Below, one piece after another: positions 46,402-55,940 of a DNA stretch of 64,000 bases. The stretch comes from Methylobacteriaceae bacterium. GTDB taxonomy: Bacteria; Pseudomonadota; Alphaproteobacteria; Rhizobiales; Beijerinckiaceae. Every line of letters starts with the position of its first letter. The stretch's first letter is position 1. The DNA lies in contig JACKJE010000003.1 in assembly GCA_020638135.1 (NCBI GenBank), positions 124,001-188,000 of the forward strand, read 5' to 3'. The notes under the pieces are model-generated. The model was not told the DNA's origin, did no database searches, and saw nothing but the letters and a program-made list of their open reading frames with translations. The translations under genes were made by a program, and so were the position numbers.

Positions 46402-47925
46402 ATGAATCCAGCGGAATGGCTTGCCCGGACGGCGCTGCGAACGCCCGCCGCTCCGGCCCTCCTGACAGGCGAGCGCGTCGTCGCCGACTACGCAGCCTTC
46501 GCGCGCTCCGCCGCCGCGATCGGCGCGGCCCTGCGCGCCAAAGGCGTCGCGCCCGGCGACCGCGTCGCACTTTTCGCCGGCAATTGCGTCGAATATCTCG
46601 AAGCCCTCTACGGCATATGGTTCGCCGGCGCGGCGGCCGTTCCGGTCAACGCCAAGTTGCATCCGCGCGAATGCGCGTGGATCGTCGAGAATTCGGAAGC
46701 GAAGATCGTCATCGTCTCGTCCGATCACGCTGACGAGCTGGCGCCCGTCCTTCCGCCGGGCGTCGCGCTGATCCGCCTCGACGGCGCGGAATTCGCGGCC
46801 ATGCGGGAAACCGCGCCGCTGGCCGAACCGGCGCCCATGTCCGACGACGACATGCTCTGGCTTTTCTACACCTCGGGCACGACCGGCCGGCCGAAAGGCG
46901 TGATGATCTCCTGCGCCAATATCCTGGCGACCGCGCTCACCTATTTCGTCGACGTCGACGACGTCGCACGCGAGGACGCCATCCTCTACGCCGCGCCCAT
47001 GTCGCATGGCGCCGGGCTCTACAATTTCATGCACGTCATGCGCGGCGCGCGCCATGTCGTGCCCGACAGCGGCGGTTTCGAGCCGCAGGAAATCCTCGAT
47101 CTCGCGAAGAAGCTGCGCAACATCTCGATGTTCGCCGCGCCCACCATGGTGCGCCGGCTCGTCGAACGCGCGAAGGCCGTCGGCTCGGATGGCGACGGGA
47201 TCAAGACCATCGTCTACGGCGGCGGTCCCATGTATCTCGCCGACATCGTCGAAGCGGTCGAGATCATGGGTCCGCGCTTCGTCCAGATCTACGGCCAGGG
47301 CGAAAGCCCGATGTGCATCACCGCGCTCTCGCGCGAGGCGATCGCCGACCGCGCGCATCCGCGCTGGCGCGAGCGCCTCGCCTCGGTCGGCCTCGCCCAG
47401 AGCTGCATGCGCGTGAAGGTCGCCGGCGCCGACGGCGCGAAGCTGCCGTCGGGCGAAATCGGCGAAGTGCTGGCGCAGGGCCCGGCGGTCATGCCCGGCT
47501 ACTGGCGCAACCCGAAAGCCAACGCCGACACGCTGAAGGACGGCTGGCTGTGGACCGGCGACATGGGCGCCATGGACGCCGACGGCTATCTGACGCTGCA
47601 CGACCGCTCCAAGGACGTGGTCATCTCAGGCGGCTCCAACATTTATCCGCGCGAGGTGGAGGAGGCGCTGCTGACCCACGCCGCCGTCGCCGAAGTCGCC
47701 TGCGTCGGCCGCTGGCATGCGGACTGGGGCGAGGAGCTCGTCGCCTTCGTCGTCCCCGCGCCGGGCGCATCCATCGACCCGGCGGCGCTCGACGCGCATT
47801 GCCTGGACCTCATCGCCCGCTTCAAACGGCCGAAGGCCTATTACGTCGTCGAGGAACTGCCGAAGAACAATTACGGCAAGGTCCTGAAAACCGCTTTGCG
47901 CGACCGGCTCGCGAAGGAGAAATGA
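46402..47925 (+). CDS. Class I adenylate-forming acyl-CoA ligase
   Basis: The 507-residue ANL enzyme has YTSGTTGRPKG at 156-166, YGQGESPMCIT as adenylate motif, WLWTGDMGAMDADGYL, the hinge DRSKDVVISGGSNIYPREVE and the C-terminal NNYGKVLKTALR with the catalytic lysine. It is a carboxylate-CoA ligase of fatty or aromatic acids. It is translationally coupled to the downstream dehydrogenase (ATGA overlap at 47922-47925) and divergent from the PAS-LuxR regulator. Confidence 0.9.
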   Translation: MNPAEWLARTALRTPAAPALLTGERVVADYAAFARSAAAIGAALRAKGVAPGDRVALFAGNCVEYLEALYGIWFAGAAAVPVNAKLHPRECAWIVENSEAKIVIVSSDHADELAPVLPPGVALIRLDGAEFAAMRETAPLAEPAPMSDDDMLWLFYTSGTTGRPKGVMISCANILATALTYFVDVDDVAREDAILYAAPMSHGAGLYNFMHVMRGARHVVPDSGGFEPQEILDLAKKLRNISMFAAPTMVRRLVERAKAVGSDGDGIKTIVYGGGPMYLADIVEAVEIMGPRFVQIYGQGESPMCITALSREAIADRAHPRWRERLASVGLAQSCMRVKVAGADGAKLPSGEIGEVLAQGPAVMPGYWRNPKANADTLKDGWLWTGDMGAMDADGYLTLHDRSKDVVISGGSNIYPREVEEALLTHAAVAEVACVGRWHADWGEELVAFVVPAPGASIDPAALDAHCLDLIARFKRPKAYYVVEELPKNNYGKVLKTALRDRLAKEK

Positions 47926-48731
47926 TGGAACGTTATCTCGAAGGAAAGACCGCTCTGGTCACGGGCTCCGTGCAGGGCATCGGCCTCGCCATCGCCAGGG
48001 CCCTCGCCGGCGCCGGCGCCCGCATCGGTCTGCACGGCCTCGCGACGCAGGACGCGATCGACAGGGCGAAGGCCGAAACCCTCGCCGCCGGCGCGCCGGA
48101 GACGCGCTTCTTCGACGCCGACTTGCGCGACGCCGCAGCCATCGACGCAATGATGGACGCCGTGTCGCAATGGGGAGGCCCGGACATTCTCGTCAACAAC
48201 GCCGGCATCCAGCACACGGTGAGCCTCGCCGAGGCGACGCCGGACATCTGGAACGCCATTCTCGCCGTCAACCTGTCGGGCGCCTTCCACACCATGCGGC
48301 GCGCCATGCCGGCGATGGCGGAACGCGGCTACGGCCGTGTCGTCAACATCGCCTCGGTGCACGGCCTCGTCGCCTCGGTCAACAAGGCGCCCTATGTCGC
48401 CTCGAAATTCGGGCTCGTCGGGCTCAGCCGCGTCGCCGCACTCGAATATGCGGCAGCCGGCGATCGCAAGAGCGGCGGCGTGACCGTCAATTGCATCTGC
48501 CCCGGCTGGACCGAGACGGCGATCATCGGGCCGCAGGTCGACGCCCGCGCCGCCGCCCATGGCGGCGACAGGGCGGCGGGCATCGCCGAACTCCTCGCCG
48601 AAAAGCAGCCTTCCCGCCGCACGTCCGACCCGGCGGAAATCGGCGCGCTCGCCGCCTGGCTCGCCTCGCCGCTGGCGCACAATGTTACGGGGACCGCCAT
48701 TCCGGTCGACGGCGGTTGGACCGCGCAATAG
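47922..48731 (+). CDS. SDR-family dehydrogenase, D-3-hydroxybutyrate dehydrogenase-like
   Basis: The 269-residue NAD-dependent SDR has TGSVQGIG at 14-21, NNAGIQH, an active-site IASVHGLVASVNKAPYVASK with Tyr158 and Lys162, and a C-terminal VDGGWTAQ. NNAGIQHV and SVHGL-type motifs and the WTAQ end are hallmarks of 3-hydroxybutyrate dehydrogenase, which interconverts 3-hydroxybutyrate and acetoacetate in PHB use. It overlaps the acyl-CoA ligase by four bases, so the pair may activate and oxidise a short-chain hydroxy acid. The start could be the first or second of two adjacent ATGs. Confidence 0.87.
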   Translation: MMERYLEGKTALVTGSVQGIGLAIARALAGAGARIGLHGLATQDAIDRAKAETLAAGAPETRFFDADLRDAAAIDAMMDAVSQWGGPDILVNNAGIQHTVSLAEATPDIWNAILAVNLSGAFHTMRRAMPAMAERGYGRVVNIASVHGLVASVNKAPYVASKFGLVGLSRVAALEYAAAGDRKSGGVTVNCICPGWTETAIIGPQVDARAAAHGGDRAAGIAELLAEKQPSRRTSDPAEIGALAAWLASPLAHNVTGTAIPVDGGWTAQ

Positions 48732-48784
48732 GGCGGATCAACGCAACGCGCCGATCGAAGCACAGAGCGGGTCGCCAAAACAAA

Positions 48785-48815
48785 ATCCCCGGCCACGGTG
48801 GCCCGGGCCGGGGAT
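48785..48815 (-). terminator. Terminator between the convergent dehydrogenase and DUF465 genes
   Basis: ATCCCCGGCC and GGCCGGGGAT form a perfect 10-bp stem with an 11-base loop. On the minus strand TTTTGTTTTGG follows, so it best serves the DUF465 gene at 48842. It also lies 53 bases after the plus-strand dehydrogenase stop. Confidence 0.85.
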
Positions 48816-48841
48816 GTTTGGGGGGAAACCTTCGCTTCGCC

Positions 48842-49027
48842 TCAGTGCAGCGTTTCGCTTTCCTGCGACTTCAGCTTCGTGATCTCGTCCTTCAGTCGAA
48901 GCTTCTTCTTCTTCAGTTCGTGGATGTGATTTTCATCGCTTCCGGGGTGAAGAAGTTCCTTCTCGATTTCGTTCTCGAGCGTCTTGTGGCGCCGCTCGAG
49001 TTCGGCGAGATGGCTTTGCATCGACAT
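48842..49027 (-). CDS. DUF465 (YdcH) family small coiled-coil protein
   Basis: The 61-residue, highly charged helical protein contains HLAELERRHKTLENEIEKE and IHELKKKKLRLKDEITKL, the DUF465 pattern. Function is unknown across the family. AAGGAGAGCATGC precedes the start. A second DUF465 gene lies head-to-head at 49280. Confidence 0.9.
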   Translation of the reverse strand: MSMQSHLAELERRHKTLENEIEKELLHPGSDENHIHELKKKKLRLKDEITKLKSQESETLH

Positions 49028-49279
49028 GCATGCTCTCCTTGATCAATCGCACACACCGAATGATGACACAGGTTTGACAGGCCGCAACCCCCTCGGACAG
49101 GCCCCTCCAATCAAATTTAATTTGCGCTGAAATTTGCGCTGCAATGTCGCATCAAACCTTCGCGACGCCCTTGCCGTCGGAAAAGTCCGGCGCGATACTG
49201 CCGCCAATTGTGCGTCGCTTCGCGGCGGCGCGCGAACGGTTTTTTGCAGACTTCAGCCAGCGCCGACCGCCCGGACCTC

Positions 49280-49498
49280 ATGCCGCCGAAAATTACCGAC
49301 GCCGAACGCGCAGCGCTTGAAGCGGAACTGGAACGATTGAAGCAGGAGCACCGCGACCTCGACGCCGCCATCGAGGCGCTCGGCTCCGTCGGCGCGAGCG
49401 ACCAGCTGCAGATCCAGCGCCTCAAGAAGCGCAAGCTGTCGCTGCGCGACCGCCTCTCTTTCGTGGAAGACCAGCTCTTTCCCGACATCATCGCCTGA
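49280..49498 (+). CDS. DUF465 family small coiled-coil protein (second copy)
   Basis: The 72-residue protein has the same architecture as its divergent neighbour: ALEAELERLKQEHRDLDAAI, a short Gly/Ser hinge, then QIQRLKKRKLSLRDRLSFVEDQL. The ATG at 49280 was chosen because the upstream in-frame extension (to 49208) is not coiled-coil and has an unrelated composition. The 252-base region between the pair (49028-49279) holds both promoters and includes AAATTTAATTTGCGCTGAAATTTGCGCTG, a short direct repeat. Confidence 0.88.
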   Translation: MPPKITDAERAALEAELERLKQEHRDLDAAIEALGSVGASDQLQIQRLKKRKLSLRDRLSFVEDQLFPDIIA

Positions 49499-49507
49499 AC
49501 CTGAATC

Positions 49508-49609
49508 CTCATGCTGAGGAGCGCCTGTAGGGCGCGTCGCGAAGCATGGCCGGGGCATGTGCCTGCCGTCCTTCGAGACGCCCGCTGCGCGGGCTCCTCA
49601 GGACGAGGC
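49508..49609. repeat. Palindromic intergenic repeat, family 2, copy A
   Basis: CCTCATGCTGAGGAGCGCC and CTTCGAGACGCCCGC with GGGCTCCTCAGGACGAGG form mirrored arms. A related element is at 57413-57515. The pattern (TCCTGAGGAGC, GTCTCGAAGGATGG) is common between genes in Rhizobiales. This copy separates the DUF465 gene from purE. Confidence 0.85.
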
Positions 49610-49681
49610 TCTGGTTAGGGCCTTGCGCGGGTTGGCCCCTTCGTTTATCCGCGCTTTTTCGTCGCACACCCCGAGGCGCCC

Positions 49682-50185
49682 TTGTCGCAGCGCAGCACGA
49701 CCGCCCCCGTCGCCATCATCATGGGCAGCCAGTCCGACTGGGCGACCATGCGCCACGCCGCCGAGACGCTGGATGCGCTGGGCGTCGCCCATGACGCGCG
49801 CATCGTCTCGGCGCATCGCACCCCGGACCGCCTCGTCGCCTTCGCCAAGGGCGCCAAAGCGGCGGGCTTCAAGGTGGTGATCGCCGGCGCCGGCGGCGCC
49901 GCCCATCTGCCGGGCATGTGCGCCGCGATGACGCCGCTGCCGGTCTTCGGCGTTCCCGTGGAATCCAAGGCCCTGTCGGGGCAGGATTCGCTCCTCTCCA
50001 TCGTCCAGATGCCGGGCGGCATTCCCGTCGGCACGCTGGCCATCGGCAAGCCCGGCGCGATCAACGCCGCCCTGCTCGCCGCCGCCGTCCTGGCGCTGAA
50101 CGACGACGCCCTCGCCAAACGGCTCGACGCTTTTCGCGCGAGGCAGACGGCGTCGGTCGCCGAACGCCCCTCCGATGACGCCTGA
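49682..50185 (+). CDS. purE: N5-carboxyaminoimidazole ribonucleotide mutase
   Basis: Purine biosynthesis enzyme, class I PurE, converting N5-CAIR to CAIR. The 167-residue protein has GSQSDW at residues 15-20 and SAHRTP at 43-48 with the catalytic histidine, and the glycine-rich [12 protein letters not shown]. The start is TTG at 49682; no ATG is available nearby in frame. The last 11 bases overlap purK. Confidence 0.95.
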   Translation: MSQRSTTAPVAIIMGSQSDWATMRHAAETLDALGVAHDARIVSAHRTPDRLVAFAKGAKAAGFKVVIAGAGGAAHLPGMCAAMTPLPVFGVPVESKALSGQDSLLSIVQMPGGIPVGTLAIGKPGAINAALLAAAVLALNDDALAKRLDAFRARQTASVAERPSDDA

Positions 50186-51287
50186 CGGCGCCCTGCCGCC
50201 CGGCTCGACCATCGGCGTGCTCGGCGGCGGCCAGCTCGGCCGCATGATCGCGCTCGCCGCCGCCCGCCTCGGCCTCAGGACGCACATCTACGCCCACCAC
50301 CCGGACGAGCCGGCCTGCCATGTCGCCGCCGCCGTGACGACGGGCGAATGGAGCGACGAGGCCGCGCTCGCCCGCTTCGCCGGCGCTGTCGACGTCGTGA
50401 CTTATGAATTCGAGAACGTGCCAGCCGCGACCGCCGCCTTTCTGGCCGCCCGCAAGCCGGTGCGCCCCGGCCCGCTGGCGCTGGAAAAAACGCAGGACCG
50501 GCTGGTCGAGAAGGATTTCCTGAACGGCCTCGGCATTCCGACCGCGCCCTATGCGGCGGTCGACGACGCCGGCGCTCTGATCCGCCACGTCGGCCGGATC
50601 GGCCGCCCCTCGATCCTCAAGACCCGCCGCCTCGGCTATGACGGCAAGGGCCAGATCATGTTGCGCGAGGGCTCCGACGTTGGCGCGACGTTTCGCGCGC
50701 TCGGCGGCGCGCCCTGCATCCTCGAAGGCTTCGTCAATTTCGAGCGCGAGGTCTCCGTCGTCGGCGCGCGCGGCCTCGACGGCTCTTTCGCCGCCTTCGA
50801 CGTCTGCGAGAACGAGCACGAGAACCACATCCTCAGCCTGACCCGCGCGCCCGCGCACATGGCGCCGGAGACGGCGGCGCAGGCTTTTGCCATCTGCCAC
50901 AAGATTCTCGACGCGCTCGACTATGTCGGCGTGATCGCGGTCGAGATGTTCCTGGTCGCCGAGACCGGGCCGGACGGCGCCCGGCGCGAAAAGGTCGTGG
51001 TCAACGAGATCGCGCCGCGCGTCCACAATTCCGGCCACTGGACGATCGAGGGCGCGGAAACCTCGCAATTCGAACAGCACGTCCGCGCCATCTGCGGCTG
51101 GCCTTTGGGCTCGCCGAAAATCCGCGGCGAGGTCGAGATGCGCAATCTGATCGGCGATCAGGCGGACGCCTGGCGCGAAATCGCCGCCGAACCGGGCGCG
51201 GCGTTGCATCTTTACGGCAAGGCCGAGGCCCGGCCCGGCCGGAAAATGGGGCATGTGACGCGGGTGTTTTCGCCGGGTCAGCAATAG
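50175..51287 (+). CDS. purK: N5-carboxyaminoimidazole ribonucleotide synthase
   Basis: The ATP-grasp enzyme makes N5-CAIR from AIR, bicarbonate and ATP. The 370-residue product has GGGQLGRM at 17-24, the ATP-binding [25 protein letters not shown], and metal/phosphate-binding [14 protein letters not shown]. It overlaps purE by 11 bases in another frame, so the two are translationally coupled and act consecutively in the pathway. Confidence 0.95.
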   Translation: MTPDGALPPGSTIGVLGGGQLGRMIALAAARLGLRTHIYAHHPDEPACHVAAAVTTGEWSDEAALARFAGAVDVVTYEFENVPAATAAFLAARKPVRPGPLALEKTQDRLVEKDFLNGLGIPTAPYAAVDDAGALIRHVGRIGRPSILKTRRLGYDGKGQIMLREGSDVGATFRALGGAPCILEGFVNFEREVSVVGARGLDGSFAAFDVCENEHENHILSLTRAPAHMAPETAAQAFAICHKILDALDYVGVIAVEMFLVAETGPDGARREKVVVNEIAPRVHNSGHWTIEGAETSQFEQHVRAICGWPLGSPKIRGEVEMRNLIGDQADAWREIAAEPGAALHLYGKAEARPGRKMGHVTRVFSPGQQ

Positions 51288-51431
51288 ACAAGCCCCCCGG
51301 ATTCTGTTAATCGCCACGCCACTGTCGCCTTAGCCTTCAGGGCGCGGGCGGTTCCCTGTTTTCGAAATTCATGGGTCACGCCGGCACGGCGCATGCCCGA
51401 TCGGGCCAGACGGCCCGCCACAGGAGGTCCG

Positions 51432-51674
51432 GTGCAAGTTCTCGTCCGCGACAACAACGTCGACCAGGCGCTGAAGGCGCTCAAGAAGAAGATGCAGCGC
51501 GAAGGCATTTTCCGTGAAATGAAGCTGCGCGGCCATTACGAGAAGCCGTCCGAGAAGCGCGCCCGCGAAAAGGCCGAGGCCGTCCGCCGCGCCCGCAAGC
51601 TCGCCCGCAAGAAGATGCAGCGCGAAGGCCTCCTGCCGTCGAAGCCCAAGCCCGCTTTCGGCGCGGCCCGCTGA
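51432..51674 (+). CDS. rpsU: 30S ribosomal protein bS21
   Basis: The 80-residue basic protein starts at GTG 51432 ([25 protein letters not shown]) after a perfect Shine-Dalgarno AGGAGGT at 51422-51428. The C-terminus is a long Lys/Arg-rich helix and tail ([15 protein letters not shown]), longer than in E. coli but usual for alphaproteobacteria. bS21 contacts the anti-Shine-Dalgarno region of 16S rRNA. Confidence 0.95.
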   Translation: MQVLVRDNNVDQALKALKKKMQREGIFREMKLRGHYEKPSEKRAREKAEAVRRARKLARKKMQREGLLPSKPKPAFGAAR

Positions 51675-51696
51675 TCTTCATTCCGCGTTTGGTTCG

Positions 51697-51733
51697 GTGC
51701 GGCGGCTGACTCGTTCGGCCGCCGTGTCTTTTT
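51697..51733 (+). terminator. Intrinsic terminator of rpsU
   Basis: CGGCGGC (51700-51706) pairs with GCCGCCG (51718-51724) around an 11-base loop, followed by TGTCTTTTTT. It begins about 25 bases after the rpsU stop. Confidence 0.9.
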
Positions 51734-51855
51734 TGCATCAGTTTACGATTTCTTGACCGTTTTTTTCGACTTTGCGCGAATCGTCCCGCAAGTCGCCCGA
51801 ATGCAAGCCGATAGGGTCGCCATTCTGGAACGGCAGGATACGTGAAGGGGCCGTC

Positions 51856-52740
51856 ATGGTCGCAGGAATTGGCAATGCTCTGGCGTCGACGACGCAGGCG
51901 CGCAGCACGCTCGCAGTTTTCGCGGCGCTCGGCCTCGGCCTGGCGCTCGCCGGCTGCGACACGGTCGGCGGAACGCGCGGCCTGAGCGGCTCGACGCCGA
52001 AGATCGCCGAAGTCGCCCCGGACGATCCGGCCGCCGCCTCCGCCAACATCGCCTCGCTGACCGACGTCATCAATCGCAACCCCAACAGCGCCGAGGCCTA
52101 TCTGACGCGCGGCAACGCCTACGCCCGCAACGGCCGCATGGGCGACGCGATCACCGACTTCACTCAGGCGCTCAAGATCGACCCGAGCAATGCCGCGGCC
52201 TACACCAACCGCGCGCTCGCCGAACGCCAGCTCGGCCGCAACGACGCCGCCCTCGGCGATTTCAGCCGCGCCATCGAGGTCAATCCGCGCCACGCCTCGG
52301 CCTATCTCGGCCGCGCCAATCTCTTGCGCGCGCAGGGCAATCTCGACCAGGCGATGTCGGACCTCGACCAGGCGATCCGCCTCAATCCGGAAAGCGCGCA
52401 GGCCTTCCACGCCCGCGGCCTGATCCACCAGAAGCGCGGCGAGAGCCAGCGCGCCGTCACCGATTTCGACAACGCCATCGACCGCGACCCCTTCGCGGCC
52501 GCGCCCTATCAGGCGCGCGGCGAGAGCCTGCTGGCGCTCGGCAAGTACGACAAGGCGATCGAGGACTTCAACGCGACGCTCAACGTCGACAACAAGAACG
52601 CCAACGGCTGGGCCGGCCTCGGCGTCGCCTACGAGAAGCAGGGCAACCGAATCAAGGCGTCCGAATCCTACCAGCGCGCTCTCGTGCTCGACCCCAACAA
52701 CCGCATCGCCCGCGACGGCGCGAGCCGGGTTCGCGTCTGA
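51856..52740 (+). CDS. TPR-repeat lipoprotein
   Basis: The 294-residue protein has a lipoprotein signal with lipobox LALAGC and modified Cys34. About six consecutive TPR units follow (for example AEAYLTRGNAYARNGRMGDAITDFTQALKIDPSN and its variants, spaced by 34 residues). Such NlpI-like lipoproteins are envelope scaffolds, often for murein hydrolases. The ATG at 51856 was chosen because the n-region of the signal begins there; upstream in-frame residues are not signal-like. Confidence 0.9.
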   Translation: MVAGIGNALASTTQARSTLAVFAALGLGLALAGCDTVGGTRGLSGSTPKIAEVAPDDPAAASANIASLTDVINRNPNSAEAYLTRGNAYARNGRMGDAITDFTQALKIDPSNAAAYTNRALAERQLGRNDAALGDFSRAIEVNPRHASAYLGRANLLRAQGNLDQAMSDLDQAIRLNPESAQAFHARGLIHQKRGESQRAVTDFDNAIDRDPFAAAPYQARGESLLALGKYDKAIEDFNATLNVDNKNANGWAGLGVAYEKQGNRIKASESYQRALVLDPNNRIARDGASRVRV

Positions 52741-52743
52741 GCC

Positions 52744-54096
52744 TCAGACCTCGGTCTCGTCGAACAGGGCGAGTGCGTCCGTCAGCGCCTCGATGTGGTT
52801 GGGGCTGCCCTTGAGGCCGCCGCTCGTCCAATAGCTCGTGTGACTGAAGATCGATTGGCCCCACAGATGGGTCGTCCGGACGGCGCGATCCTCCACCCCG
52901 GCCCCGAAATTCGCCGCGAGCGGACCGCCGATCACGTCGCCGCGCACGAATCCGCTCGACGTCGGGAAATACAGGTTGGTCCAACGCGTGAAGGCGAACA
53001 GCGCGGAATGCTGGATCGACGCCGTCGTGCGGCCCGGCCGCCGGAAGATGACGCAACTCTTCGCATTGCTGTTCGTGTCGAACCGCGGCGGACAGGTCGC
53101 CAGCTCCTTGTCCTGGCGGCGGCGATCGAAATCGGCGGGATCGTCAGCCACGAGAAAATGCGCATAGGTCAGCGGCGAGCCGAGCGTGATGAAATCCGAC
53201 ACGCGCCAGCGCTTCGCCTCTTTGCTGTGGAACAGCGCCCGCTGCGCGCTGCGCCATGCGGCGAGATCGAATTCGCCGCCCCCTGCGAGCGCGTCGATGC
53301 GGGCGATTTCCTCTGGCGGCTCCGGCGCAAGCCGCACAGAGACATCATGCATGCGCTTGGCGAAGGCATGCGCGAGAATGTCGTAGCCGATCACGGTCCC
53401 CAGACTGTGCCCGACGACCACGATCCGGTCGTAGCCGCCCACGTCGTGCAGTTTTCCGAGCAGCTCCGCGCCGCGACGGCGGATGTCCTGGCGCGCGCCG
53501 ATATTGTCGGGACGCGCGATCAGATAGCGCGCCGCGTCCCCGACGAATTTCTTCACGAAATATTCGATCAGGAAGAAGGCGGCGATGACCGCCGCTTCCA
53601 GAAACCCCCACCAGCTCGGCGAGCTCGCGCCCAGCAGCATGCGCAGCAGATGCGTGACGCAGAAAGCGACGGCGCCGACCAAGAGCGGGATGACAATCCA
53701 GCTGTAGCGCCGGGCCGTCAGGAAGCCCGGCGACGCATGCTTGAGGCCGGTGCGCAGCAGGAGCTGAAAAACGATCCAGTGCCAGACCGCGCCGACGCGC
53801 GTGCCGGTCATCAGGTCGGCCCAGTAGAATTCGAAGAAATCGGTGCGCACGCCGCGATTGACGCCCGTCGCGATCTGGAACAGCTCGAAATTGTCGGTCA
53901 TCGTGTCCGGCGCGGGCCAGGCGCGGTGATCCTCGATCCGCTGTCCCTCGGGATCGTGCAGCCAGACCCCGTCGACGAAGCTGCGTAGCGTATCCATCGG
54001 CCGCTGGTCGCCGACGCCGTGGATGATGAGGACGGCCTGCCGCGCAACCGGCGGCCGGTCGCGCTTGCCTGCTTTCGAAACGTTTTCGTCGGTCAT
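52744..54096 (-). CDS. Membrane-anchored alpha/beta-hydrolase-like protein
   Basis: The 450-residue protein has an N-terminal oxyanion-like stretch VLIIHGVGDQRPMDT, two transmembrane segments at about 133-155 and 162-182, and the nucleophile elbow GHSLG at 229-233 with Ser231. A later SDFITLGSPLTYAHFLV may carry the acid. The C-terminal histidine could be in ALHFxSY-like HTSYW. It resembles lipase-like or esterase-like hypothetical proteins of alphaproteobacteria with an inserted membrane hairpin. It converges with the TPR gene three bases away. The substrate is unknown. Confidence 0.78.
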   Translation of the reverse strand: MTDENVSKAGKRDRPPVARQAVLIIHGVGDQRPMDTLRSFVDGVWLHDPEGQRIEDHRAWPAPDTMTDNFELFQIATGVNRGVRTDFFEFYWADLMTGTRVGAVWHWIVFQLLLRTGLKHASPGFLTARRYSWIVIPLLVGAVAFCVTHLLRMLLGASSPSWWGFLEAAVIAAFFLIEYFVKKFVGDAARYLIARPDNIGARQDIRRRGAELLGKLHDVGGYDRIVVVGHSLGTVIGYDILAHAFAKRMHDVSVRLAPEPPEEIARIDALAGGGEFDLAAWRSAQRALFHSKEAKRWRVSDFITLGSPLTYAHFLVADDPADFDRRRQDKELATCPPRFDTNSNAKSCVIFRRPGRTTASIQHSALFAFTRWTNLYFPTSSGFVRGDVIGGPLAANFGAGVEDRAVRTTHLWGQSIFSHTSYWTSGGLKGSPNHIEALTDALALFDETEV

Positions 54097-54328
54097 GGAA
54101 CGCCCCCCGTTCCCGATCGCGCAAGCCTATCGCAGCTTCGTCGCCCCCGAAAGCCGTCGCGCGCTCGGCGGAACGTCACGTCCGGCCGAGGAACAGATTT
54201 CCTCCTTCGCGAGCCTCGCTCTATGGTGCGGCACGGGATTGATGTATGTAGCCACCCCTTGGCCCTTGAACGAAAAGACGAGCCCCGGGGCGGTCGCCGC
54301 CCCTGAGGATGCGAGGAGAAACCAGCCG

Positions 54329-55927
54329 ATGCCGCAGGTCATTGGAATTCCCAAGGAAATTTTCCCCGGCGAGAAGCGCGTGGCGATCGCGCCGGACGTC
54401 GTCCAGAAGCTGGTCGGCCTCGGATTTTCGGTTCTTGTCGAGAAGGGCGCGGGCGACGCCGCCGACATCTACGACGACGCCCTGACTGCGGCGGGCGCCA
54501 AGATCGCCGCCACGGCGGCCGACGTCTGGTCGGGCGCCGACATCGTCTTCAAGGTGCGCGTTCCGACCGACGGCGAAGTTGCGCAGATGAAGGAAGGCCA
54601 GACGCTGATCTCCTTCATCTGGCCGGCGCAGAACCCGGAGCTGATGGACAAGCTCAAGGAGCGCAAGGTCACGGTTCTGGCCATGGACGCCGTTCCCCGC
54701 CTGCTGTCGCGCGCGCAGAAAATGGACGCGCTGACCTCGCAGGCCGGCGTCACCGGCTATCGCGCAGTGGTGGAAGCGGCCAATGCCTTCGGCCGCTATT
54801 TCGCGGGCCAGATTACGGCAGCGGGCAAGATCCCGCCGGCCCAGGTCTTCATCGCCGGCGCGGGCGTCGCTGGTCTTGCCGCCATCGGCACGGCGGCGGG
54901 CCTCGGCGCCATCGTGCGCGCCAACGATACGCGCGCCGAAGTGGCCGATCAGGTCAAGTCGCTCGGCGGCGAATTCGTCAAGGTCGACTATGAGGAGGAA
55001 GGCTCGGGCGGCGGCGGTTACGCCAAGGTCATGTCCGAAGGCTTCCAGGCCGCCCAGCGCGAAATGTACGCCAAGCAGGCGAAAGATTCCGACATCATCA
55101 TCACGACCGCGCTAATCCCCGGCAAGCCGGCGCCGAAGCTGATCACCGCCGACATGGTGAAGTCGATGAAGCCCGGCAGCGTGATCGTCGATCTCGCGGC
55201 CGAACAGGGCGGCAATTGCGAACTCACCGTTCCCGGCGAGGCCGTCGTGCGGCACGGCGTGACGATCGTCGGCTACACCGATCTGCACAGCCGCCTCGCC
55301 AAGCAGTCCTCGACCCTCTACGCGACCAACCTGCAGCGCCTCACTGAAGAACTCTGCAAGGCCAAGGACGGCCAGATCGTCGTCAACATGGACGACGACG
55401 CGATCCGCGGCTTCACCGTGGTCAAGGACGGCGAGATCACCTGGCCGGCCCCGCCGCTGAAACTGCCGGCGCCGCCGCCGCCCAAGCCCGCAGCGGCCGC
55501 AGCCGCCGCGCGCCCGCGCCGAAGAAGGCCGCGAGCCACGGCCATGGCGCGCCGAGCGAGCCGATGGACCTCAAGACGCTGCTGATCGCCTTCGGCGTCG
55601 GCGCGCGTCCTGTTCCTGCTCGTCGGCGCCTATGCGCCGCCGGCCTTCCTCGGCCATTTCACCGTCTTCGTGCTGGCGATCTTCGTCGGCTACATGGTGG
55701 TCTGGGAACGTCACGCCGGCGCTGCACACGCCGCTGATGAGCGTCACCAACGCCATTTCGTCGATCATCGCGATCGGCGCGCTGTTGCAGATATGGCCTC
55801 CGGATTCTCCCGGAGCGTCCGACCGTCTGGATCCTGATCATCGCCTTCGTCGGGCTCACGCTCACCACCATCAACATGTTCGGCGGTTTCGCCGTGACGC
55901 GCCATGCTGGCGATGTTCCAGAAGTAA
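54329..55927 (+). pseudogene. pntA: NAD(P) transhydrogenase subunit alpha (PntA, fused AA+AB), frameshifted in its 3' third
   Basis: PntA binds NAD(H) in the proton-translocating transhydrogenase. Residues 1-380 are intact: GIPKEIFPGEKRVAI, DAVPRLLSRAQ, and the Rossmann FIAGAGVAGLAAIGTA. After an Ala/Pro linker the homologous sequence changes frame near 55508, 55607, 55707, 55802 and 55909. Stitching the frames gives APAPKKAASHGHG, the membrane part (MDLKTLLIAFGVGA, VLFLLVGAYAPPAFLGHF, TINMFGGFAV) and the end LAMFQK before TAA at 55925-55927. No stop separates the AA and AB parts, so the two are one polypeptide as in E. coli PntA. The start follows GCGAGGAGAAACC. Indels are more likely consensus errors than decay. 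Confidence 0.87.
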
Positions 55928-55940
55928 GGGGACCGGAACC

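Noticed and set aside
54023..54328. N-terminal extension of PntA by about 100 codons to 54023
   Set aside because: The added residues have no similarity to transhydrogenases, and ATG 54329 has a good GAGGAGAAACC site and starts exactly where the family begins.
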